A stretch of 39,501 bases of DNA from an uncultured Eubacteriales bacterium (lineage in GTDB: Bacteria; Bacillota; Clostridia; Oscillospirales; Oscillospiraceae): the NCBI GenBank assembly GCA_900545515.1, contig UQZA01000023.1, positions 1-39,501 on the forward strand. Reading direction: 5' to 3'. Shown piece by piece: positions 33,395 through 39,501 of this stretch (within the stretch, counting starts at the first letter, position 1; each line of letters opens with the position of its first letter). Position numbers and translations under genes: made by a program. The notes beneath the pieces were generated by a model. The model had not been told where the DNA came from. It did not search any database and saw only the letters and a program-made list of their open reading frames with translations.

Positions 33395-36300
33395 TTAACC
33401 CAGCTGCTCCAGGTAGCGCATCAGAACGGCGGCGACCTGGGCACGGGTGGCGCTGTTGCGGGGAGAGAGGGTGGCGACGCTGCCGTTGGAATCCCCCTGA
33501 ATGATACCGGCTCCCACCGCCCAGGAGAAGGCGTCCCGGGCATATGGCTTCACCTGGTCATGGTCGGGGAAGCTCTCCAGGTCCCCCTTTGCCGTCACAT
33601 CTGCGTCCTTCAGCTTGGCGTAGCGGTAAAGGATGGTAACCATCTGCTCTCTGGTGACTGCCGCCTCAGGGGCAAATCGCGTATCCGTCATGCCATTCAC
33701 CACGCCGCTGTTCGCCGCCCAGGTAATGGCGTCCCCATAGTAGCGGCTGGCGTCCACATCGGTGAAGGGATGGGTCTGGCCCTCCACAGCGGGTTCCCCC
33801 TCCATGCGGTACAGCACCGTCACCAGCATGCCCCGGGTCATGGTGAGATTGGGGCCGAATTTCGTCTCTGTCATGCCCTGGAACAGGCCATGGGCGCTGG
33901 TGTACTGCACCGCTTCATAGTACCAGGCGCTCTCCGGCACATCTTCGTAGTGAGGCGCGCTGTTCTCCAGTACCGTCACCTGGCACTGGGCGCTGTAGGC
34001 GCCGCCACCGGCGGAGGCCGTAATGACCGCAGTCCCCGGCGCAATGCCGGTGCACATACCGGTTTCGTCCACCTGCACCACCGTCTCATCGCTGCTGGTC
34101 CAGGTGAGAGCCAGGTTGGGGTCGTCTGCGGGCCGCACCTGGGCCGTGAGCTGCTTCCCAAAACCAGCGATCAGCTCCACGGACTCCGGCAGGGTGACGT
34201 CCGTTGCAAGCCAGTGAATCTGGTATGTCCCCGACCCGTCCAGCAAATCCCGCAGATTCTCGGTCCAGGTGGGATTCTCCCGGGGGTAATAGCAGTAGGT
34301 GCTGGTCAGATTAGGCATGGCGTTCGACAGGTCCTCCCACTGAGGCATGTCCCCAGTAAAATATAAAGCACATGTCTGCTCTGTGTTATACACCCAGAAG
34401 CCATACTCTCTTTTCACACCAATTGGTGCTATACCAAAGTATTTCAGCGATGCAGGAATGTGCAGTTGGGTGATACCCGTCTCGCCAAAAGCACAGCTTC
34501 CAAGCACTTCTAGGCTTTCAGGTAGTGTGACCTCACTCAATTTTTGGCAGCCAGCAAAACAATTCGCTCCAATTTGCTTCACGCCAGCTGGAATATCAAT
34601 CTCTCTCAAAGAAATGCAGTCATAGAATGTAGAATCTTCTAACTTCTCGATCCCTTCTGGTATTACAATTTTTTGTAACGAAGTACAGCCCCTGAAATTT
34701 GAACTTCCCAGAATTTGCAAATCCTTTGGCAGATGTACTTCTTTCAGTTTTGTGCATTCTTCAAATGTAGCGTCGCCCAGTTCCTTTAAAGATGCTGGAA
34801 ACTGCACTGCTTCAAGGCCGGAGCTCGCAAAAATCAAACTGCCTGAAATTGCTTCCAATTTTTCGGGAAGTACTACCTCAACCAAGGAAGTGCAGCCCAA
34901 AAAGAGACAGTCTCCACTAATTTTCTTCATTTTAGACGGGAAAGTCACCTCTGTCAGGCTTTCACAACATCTAAATATATCTCTTCCTGTAATATCTTGC
35001 ATTCCCCCTGGCAAGGTCATCTCTGTAATACCAATACTATAGAAAACGCCATCACCGCTGATATCTTTCAACGTTAATGGGAGCTTTAGTTCCCTCAATG
35101 TCTTACATCCTGCAAATACCTCGGTTCCTGTAATATCCTCCAAGCCCTCAGGCAAGGTCAGGCGCTTCAATTGGGGAAGACGATAAAATGCCTGATCGCC
35201 GATATCACGGAGGCTCTCCGGGAAAGTCACCTCTTCCAGGTTGGGATTGGCGTAAAAGGCCTTCTTTTCTATTCGCTCCACCCCTGCAGGGACGGCATAG
35301 GTTTTGCTTTCCCGGCCATAGGGATACAGCACAAGTCCCTTGCCATCCTTGGAAAACAGGACCCCGTCTTCCCCGGCCATAAACACCTGGTTCTCCTGCG
35401 CAACCTGAAATGCAGTCACGGGAGTCTCCCGAAAAGCATATTGGCCAATTTCGGCGCAGTCCCGTGGTATGAAAATCTCCGTCAGCTCTGTTCCACGAAA
35501 CGCGGAGTCCCCAATGCGCACAAGACTGTCTGGAAAATCTATAGATTGCAGAGCAGTATTCTCAAATGCAAAAGCTTCAATTACTGTCACGTCTCCAAGT
35601 AAAGTAACAGAGCGTAGATTTTTGCACCCTTGAAACAATTCACTAGAAATTTTATTTATTCCATATGGCAAAACAATCTCTTTCAACCCGCTGTCGGGCT
35701 TGGACTCATCATAGCAGAAGGAGAATACGCCATTGCCCAGACTGGTCAAGCTATCTGGCAGGTGGATGGACTCCAATGCAGTATGGGAAAAGGCATCCTC
35801 CCCAATAGAAGTAACATCGCCCAAGAAGATTACCCTCTTCAGGCTGCTGCAGAAGGAAAATGTATCTGGTGAAATTGCGGTAACCCCAGCTGGTATAGTA
35901 ATCTCTTCCAAGGCGCTACATTCCCAAAATGCATACTCTTGTATGGTGTCCAAGGTATCTGGGAGCGTAATGGATCGCAGTCCTGAGCAACGACTGAAAA
36001 TCCTTTTCCTCAGCGTTGTCACCCCTTCGGGGATGACAAGTTCCTCCAGATAAATGCTAGTGCTAAAGCATTCTTCACCCATACTCCGCAAATTCTCTGA
36101 CAAGCGGATACGGCGGATACCCGTGTAGCTGAATGCACCCTCGCCAATGTCAGTCACAGTATCGCTCATGGTGACCTCTGTCAACTTATAGCATTGGCCA
36201 AATGCGTAGTCTCCGATGCTGATAATAGGGAATTGCACACCATTGTGAACCGTATAGTCAATCTCCAATGTTCCAGCGTAGTTCGGCGAGCAAGCAATAA

Positions 36301-37807
36301 TTTGGGCGTTGCTCCCTCCCAGCCCCCGGTACATGTAGCGATACTCCAAGGGCCAGGTGTTCTCCTGTCCCGCTTCCGCCTCCACAGTGATGGTCAGCTC
36401 CTCCCCAACCTCCGGCAGATAATAGGAAGTCTTTCCATCCTTTAGTTCGCTGAGATTGATGATCTCGCAACCCACCGAGGGGGTCACCGCCTTCACATAA
36501 TACCCTTCCGGGATCTCCACATTAAAAGTAAATCGCCCTCCCAAGTAAGGGTATACCTGACCGGTATAATCCTCCCCATTGATCGTGACCTTGGCGTTGG
36601 TGCACCGGAACGTCACACGGCGGGGTTCCTTCACCGCTCCCTCAGCCTGGGCCGTGATTGTCGTATTGGCGGTGATGCCAGAGGTAGTATAGGTGCCATC
36701 GCCGTGGTCCGTAATCGTGGCCTGGTCCGCTGTCACCGTCACCGGCGCATTGTTTAGCTCCGACACCACACGGAAGGTGATCTCCTCGTTATATTGGGCG
36801 GAATAGACGTTATCCGAGTAATCCACACCGCCCACCGTTACCTTGGTTCCGATGGTTTCAAATGTCACATCCAGATTGGAGACTTTCGTCACCATAATGG
36901 TAACCTGGTAATCTTTTGTAATATTCATAATTGTATATGTGCCATCGCTGGCTGCCGAAATCGGCTGAGTACCTCCAAGCAGCACAACATTGACCCTATA
37001 TCCAGGTACTTTCACTAAAAATACCAAATCCCGCCCAGATACCACCTTCACGGAGGTTCCACAATCTATGCCATCCACCAAAATGCTGCCATTGCATTCT
37101 GATGCCGAAAACTGGAACCTCACAGTATGCTGCGGTCGTTCCTCGCCGCCTTCCGCAGTCACGGTGATTTTGGTGGCACCGGTGATACCAGATGTAGTAT
37201 AGGTACCATCACCGTGATCTGTCACGCTGCAATTGTCCGCTTCTACGGTCACTGTCGCGCCATCGGCATCGGTTTCCACTGAAAAGGTAACCTCCTCGTT
37301 GTACCGCGCAGAATAGGTCTTCCCTGTATAGTCCGTGCCCTCTATGGCAATCCTGGCGTTCAATGCTTCCAAAGTGATCTCTACATTATCTTTTTTTGTA
37401 ACCATTATCGTTACGCTTCTGTTTTGTGAAATTCCAGAAATTGTATATTCCCCATTGCTATCAGCAGTCAGTGGCTGTGATCCATTAAGTAACACTACAT
37501 TAATCTGATAACCTGGCACTTTCACCTGAAATTTCAGATCGCCTCCAGATTCCACTTCTGTCTCGGTCCCCACATCCTCACCATTGACCAAAATAGAACC
37601 TATGCCTTCCGTAGCACCGCCTCCACCCACAACAGCGAAGGTAAATCGGACAACGGGGTTTGCCTCTGCGGTTTCCGTTGCCGTTGCAAGATTGGTAGCG
37701 CCCCCCGCATTGTCCATAGCCTGAACCGGCTGCGCCGCCGTGGGGAACAGCCCAAGGATGAGGGCCAGGGCCAGCAAAAAGCACCATATCTGTTTACCTG
37801 TTTTCAT
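33395..37807 (-). CDS. SLH-anchored BspA-type leucine-rich-repeat surface protein
   Basis: A 1470-residue exported protein. The signal peptide is residues 1-30. Two tandem modules of about 170 residues (about 51-225 and 230-395) share KVPGY(Q/R)(I/V)NVVLL and TDHGDGTYTTSGIT; a partial third runs to about 490. A long array of BspA-type LRR_5 repeats (about 493-1165) shows the pattern I-x2-x-AF-x-x-C-x-L-x-x-(I/V)-x-LP-x-x(L/V). One Big_2 domain (WTSSDETVVQVDETG) lies at about 1199-1282 and three SLH domains at about 1286-1470. Such proteins usually mediate adhesion or binding, but the ligand is unknown. The ATG at 37807 is preceded by AGGGAG and starts the signal peptide; the frame upstream is rejected. 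The LRR part (34350-36300) is AT-richer than both flanks. Confidence 0.93.
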   Translation of the reverse strand: MKTGKQIWCFLLALALILGLFPTAAQPVQAMDNAGGATNLATATETAEANPVVRFTFAVVGGGGATEGIGSILVNGEDVGTETEVESGGDLKFQVKVPGYQINVVLLNGSQPLTADSNGEYTISGISQNRSVTIMVTKKDNVEITLEALNARIAIEGTDYTGKTYSARYNEEVTFSVETDADGATVTVEADNCSVTDHGDGTYTTSGITGATKITVTAEGGEERPQHTVRFQFSASECNGSILVDGIDCGTSVKVVSGRDLVFLVKVPGYRVNVVLLGGTQPISAASDGTYTIMNITKDYQVTIMVTKVSNLDVTFETIGTKVTVGGVDYSDNVYSAQYNEEITFRVVSELNNAPVTVTADQATITDHGDGTYTTSGITANTTITAQAEGAVKEPRRVTFRCTNAKVTINGEDYTGQVYPYLGGRFTFNVEIPEGYYVKAVTPSVGCEIINLSELKDGKTSYYLPEVGEELTITVEAEAGQENTWPLEYRYMYRGLGGSNAQIIACSPNYAGTLEIDYTVHNGVQFPIISIGDYAFGQCYKLTEVTMSDTVTDIGEGAFSYTGIRRIRLSENLRSMGEECFSTSIYLEELVIPEGVTTLRKRIFSRCSGLRSITLPDTLDTIQEYAFWECSALEEITIPAGVTAISPDTFSFCSSLKRVIFLGDVTSIGEDAFSHTALESIHLPDSLTSLGNGVFSFCYDESKPDSGLKEIVLPYGINKISSELFQGCKNLRSVTLLGDVTVIEAFAFENTALQSIDFPDSLVRIGDSAFRGTELTEIFIPRDCAEIGQYAFRETPVTAFQVAQENQVFMAGEDGVLFSKDGKGLVLYPYGRESKTYAVPAGVERIEKKAFYANPNLEEVTFPESLRDIGDQAFYRLPQLKRLTLPEGLEDITGTEVFAGCKTLRELKLPLTLKDISGDGVFYSIGITEMTLPGGMQDITGRDIFRCCESLTEVTFPSKMKKISGDCLFLGCTSLVEVVLPEKLEAISGSLIFASSGLEAVQFPASLKELGDATFEECTKLKEVHLPKDLQILGSSNFRGCTSLQKIVIPEGIEKLEDSTFYDCISLREIDIPAGVKQIGANCFAGCQKLSEVTLPESLEVLGSCAFGETGITQLHIPASLKYFGIAPIGVKREYGFWVYNTEQTCALYFTGDMPQWEDLSNAMPNLTSTYCYYPRENPTWTENLRDLLDGSGTYQIHWLATDVTLPESVELIAGFGKQLTAQVRPADDPNLALTWTSSDETVVQVDETGMCTGIAPGTAVITASAGGGAYSAQCQVTVLENSAPHYEDVPESAWYYEAVQYTSAHGLFQGMTETKFGPNLTMTRGMLVTVLYRMEGEPAVEGQTHPFTDVDASRYYGDAITWAANSGVVNGMTDTRFAPEAAVTREQMVTILYRYAKLKDADVTAKGDLESFPDHDQVKPYARDAFSWAVGAGIIQGDSNGSVATLSPRNSATRAQVAAVLMRYLEQLG

Positions 37808-37971
37808 TTTCACACTCCCTATCACATAAAACTTCGTTCGTCGGAAAGGTTTGTCCATGCGAGCGCAAGAAGGTTGCTCCTGGAATTCACGCGGGCAAGT
37901 CCACCATCGTACCGACAGACCGCCGCGTCCGCGCTTTCCCTCCTCTCGTTCCATGATTGCCATATAGTTCA

Positions 37972-37989
37972 AAAACTTTCAAACTATAT
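37972..37989 (-). promoter_or_regulatory. Inverted repeat in the LRR-gene leader
   Basis: ATATAGTT (37972-37979) and AACTATAT (37982-37989 region) form an 8-base-arm inverted repeat shortly after the predicted transcript start, with TTCAAA and TTTCAAA also nearby. It may be an operator or an RNA hairpin. The rest of the 195-base leader shows nothing recognisable. Confidence 0.3.
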
Positions 37990-38008
37990 CCTGCGTCTCT
38001 GCTTTTCT

Positions 38009-38038
38009 ATGATAGCACAGCTTTCCAGTTCCTGTCAA
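38009..38038 (-). promoter_or_regulatory. Promoter of the LRR surface protein gene
   Basis: On the minus strand TTGACA (38033-38038) and TATCAT (38009-38014) are 18 bases apart, with GCTGTGC directly before the -10 box. The same GCTGTGC precedes the -10 of the divergent regulator gene. Confidence 0.75.
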
Positions 38039-38048
38039 CATCATAATT

Positions 38049-38067
38049 CAAATTTTGTCAAAATATA
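38049..38067. promoter_or_regulatory. AT-rich palindrome upstream of the LRR gene promoter
   Basis: CAAATTTT-GTC-AAAATATA, an imperfect version of the palindrome at 38251-38269 (14 of 19 positions identical in the promoter-relative orientation). Its edge lies ten bases upstream of the -35 box of the LRR gene. Candidate binding site for a shared regulator. Confidence 0.55.
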
Positions 38068-38250
38068 GGCAAAGGAGTGAAGCGCCTCCATTTTCAGATT
38101 GGTTTTTCCGTTGTAATTCTTCCTAATTTACCCATTTTTAACAAAAAATTCTGCCAGGGAAGGCCATTCCCGCAATAGCCGCGTTTTAATATTTCAACTT
38201 CACTCTTACTGCACGGAAATGCAGTTTTATTCCGCTTCTTTCCCATATTT

Positions 38251-38269
38251 CAAATTTTATAAAAATTTG
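38251..38269. promoter_or_regulatory. Perfect AT-rich palindrome upstream of the regulator gene promoter
   Basis: CAAATTTT-ATA-AAAATTTG, perfect 8-base arms around three bases, 11 bases upstream of the -35 box of the plus-strand regulator gene. Its counterpart lies at the same distance from the divergent promoter. Together they suggest activation or autoregulation by the ArsR-type protein encoded next (inference). The AT-rich stretch 38070-38250 between the two sites shows nothing else. Confidence 0.55.
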
Positions 38270-38280
38270 CCCGGCATTTC

Positions 38281-38309
38281 TTGCAAAAAATACCAGGCTG
38301 TGCTATGAT
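38281..38309 (+). promoter_or_regulatory. Promoter of the right-hand ArsR-type gene
   Basis: TTGCAA (38281-38286) and TATGAT (38304-38309) are 17 bases apart, with GCTGTGC before the -10 box. The leader is about 25 bases. Confidence 0.75.
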
Positions 38310-38339
38310 GAGAAAAAACACGGAATTGAGGGCAAGACC

Positions 38340-39392
38340 ATGAAAATTGAATTTCAGGATCATTTCGATCCTGCCTATGAATGCATCTATTTGCTAACCC
38401 GTCACTTTGCTCCCCCCGGCGATATGCACAGTGTGCAGGATCTTACCATCTCCCTCTCTGAAAAACACGGCATCCCATTATCTGAAGTGGAAGCCATCAC
38501 CGGCCCCATACTGGAAGCGGAAACCCATATCCTGCAGCATCTGCACGTCCCGGAGGAAACCCTCCGATTTTACTTTGATTCCGCTCGGGGCAGCTGGGCC
38601 ACCCTGGGCTTTGCCCTCTACAACTTGCAACAGGAAAAGATTCAATTTAACCAGCTGTCGCCGCAGAACCGCTTGCCGGCGCTGCGATACCTGCTCAGCC
38701 GTATCCTGGAGTGCTCCACAGAAGAGCTGGAGCCTATAGAGGACCTGCCCAGTCTTTTGCGTTTTCTCCGAAGCTATCCACGAATTGAGCACTATAAGTA
38801 CGCCTGTATGCAGGCTTTCTCCGACCCCGAAGCCTGCCAGGAAGAGTTTGCACAAATCATCCAGCAGGCGGCTTCTCTGTTTCATGAAATAGAAGCGCCC
38901 TTCCTGCCCCTCATATCAAACGCCATCCAGAGTTTCCAAACCAATCCAGACCCTGGCATTCTAAGCTTGCTAAAGTTTGTTCCGGAACAGAGTCCCATTA
39001 TATTGATCCCAACCTTGATGCCCGTCGGCAGCATCGCCCTATATGAAAGCCATGAATCCGCATCCTACCTGTACTATGGCATTTTCTTTGATGCCATTCA
39101 TACCCTGAATCAAAAATACAGCCAGGACGTCAACCGCCTCTCCCGTGGGCTCAAGGCCCTCTCCGACACCCGGCGTCTCAGCATTCTGCAGGAGCTCAGA
39201 AATCAACCCCTCTATGGGCAGGACATTGGAGACCGGCTAAAGCTCTCCCCCGCCACCGTCTCCTACCACATGGCCAATCTCCTCTACGAAAACTTCGTGG
39301 TGGCCAAAAAGCAAGGGATTTACACCCAGTATTCCATCTGCCGTCCAAACCTCCAGGCCTTTTTCCAGTCTCTGCAAAACTCCCTGCTGTAA
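38340..39392 (+). CDS. Large ArsR-type transcriptional regulator
   Basis: A 350-residue cytoplasmic protein with a Leu-rich, mostly helical N-terminal region of about 260 residues that carries no recognised motif. Its C-terminal ArsR-type winged helix (LKALSDTRRLSILQEL, then YGQDIGDRLKLSPATVSYHMANL as recognition helix, and a wing with KKQGIYTQYSI) spans about 260-345. The overall plan matches the regulator at 25141-26277, but the two share little outside the winged helix. The ATG at 38340 is preceded by GAGGGC. It is divergent from the LRR surface gene, and both promoters carry the same palindrome. Typical ArsR metal-site cysteines are absent. Control of the surface locus is likely but inferred. 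Confidence 0.83.
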   Translation: MKIEFQDHFDPAYECIYLLTRHFAPPGDMHSVQDLTISLSEKHGIPLSEVEAITGPILEAETHILQHLHVPEETLRFYFDSARGSWATLGFALYNLQQEKIQFNQLSPQNRLPALRYLLSRILECSTEELEPIEDLPSLLRFLRSYPRIEHYKYACMQAFSDPEACQEEFAQIIQQAASLFHEIEAPFLPLISNAIQSFQTNPDPGILSLLKFVPEQSPIILIPTLMPVGSIALYESHESASYLYYGIFFDAIHTLNQKYSQDVNRLSRGLKALSDTRRLSILQELRNQPLYGQDIGDRLKLSPATVSYHMANLLYENFVVAKKQGIYTQYSICRPNLQAFFQSLQNSLL

Positions 39393-39419
39393 CCGTGCCC
39401 CCAAACAGCAGCAATGGCG

Positions 39420-39449
39420 AGGATCGATCGCAGCATCTGCATCGATCCT
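39420..39449 (+). terminator. Hairpin after the right-hand regulator gene
   Basis: AGGATCGAT (39420-39428) pairs perfectly with ATCGATCCT (39441-39449) around 12 bases, 28 bases after the stop. The exit is AAACTCTCC, without a U-run, so termination is uncertain. Confidence 0.45.
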
Positions 39450-39501
39450 AAACTCTCCCCAGAATTATCCCATACAAACAGGTACGGGAATCTCCAGTAG
39501 G

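Overview
The window reads as chromosomal DNA of a strictly anaerobic, GC-rich Bacillota of the Oscillospirales type (Flavonifractor, Lawsonibacter, Oscillibacter and similar gut clostridia). This is an inference from three things: a T-box-controlled alaS, an Hdr/Flx electron-transfer operon without any respiratory membrane subunit, and very large SLH-anchored exoproteins of the kind found in gut Firmicutes. No rRNA, tRNA, CRISPR array, intact insertion sequence or phage gene was seen.

Positions 1-5220 (minus strand) hold housekeeping genes: a glycerophosphodiester phosphodiesterase, alaS with a T-box leader, a DUF2441-like protein and a YwlG/UPF0340 protein. The alaS promoter lies inside the 3' end of the phosphodiesterase gene. 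A dead REP-associated tyrosine transposase fragment lies between the T-box terminator and the alaS start. A TrkH-type potassium transporter follows on the plus strand (5359-6798), with a clear promoter.

Positions 16288 down to 6880 (minus strand) form one tightly packed ten-gene operon: hdrB, hdrC, hdrA, mvhD/flxD, flxC, flxB, flxA, a fumarate-reductase-like iron-sulfur protein, a fumarate-reductase-like flavoprotein and a DUF1275 membrane protein. Gaps are short or overlapping throughout. The gene content predicts a soluble complex that takes electrons from NADH (FlxA), splits them at the HdrA flavin, and is joined to a fumarate/enoate reductase pair. That would be a bifurcating NADH:ferredoxin/fumarate-type reductase; the real acceptor is not proven by sequence.

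Positions 16794-39392 are a cell-surface locus. It encodes four secreted proteins: a 2671-residue subtilase with four jelly-roll modules, twelve Cys/His repeats and SLH anchors; a small protein with a cohesin-like domain and SLH anchors; a 1846-residue subtilase with an internal dockerin-like pair of EF-hands and no SLH; and a 1470-residue BspA-type leucine-rich-repeat protein with SLH. Two large ArsR-type regulators sit inside and at the edge of this locus. The right-hand regulator and the leucine-rich-repeat gene are divergent, and their two promoters carry the same AT-rich palindrome in the same position. The adjacent dockerin and cohesin-like partners suggest a surface-anchored protease assembly. 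Intergenic gaps here contain two kinds of small inverted-repeat elements (MITE-like).
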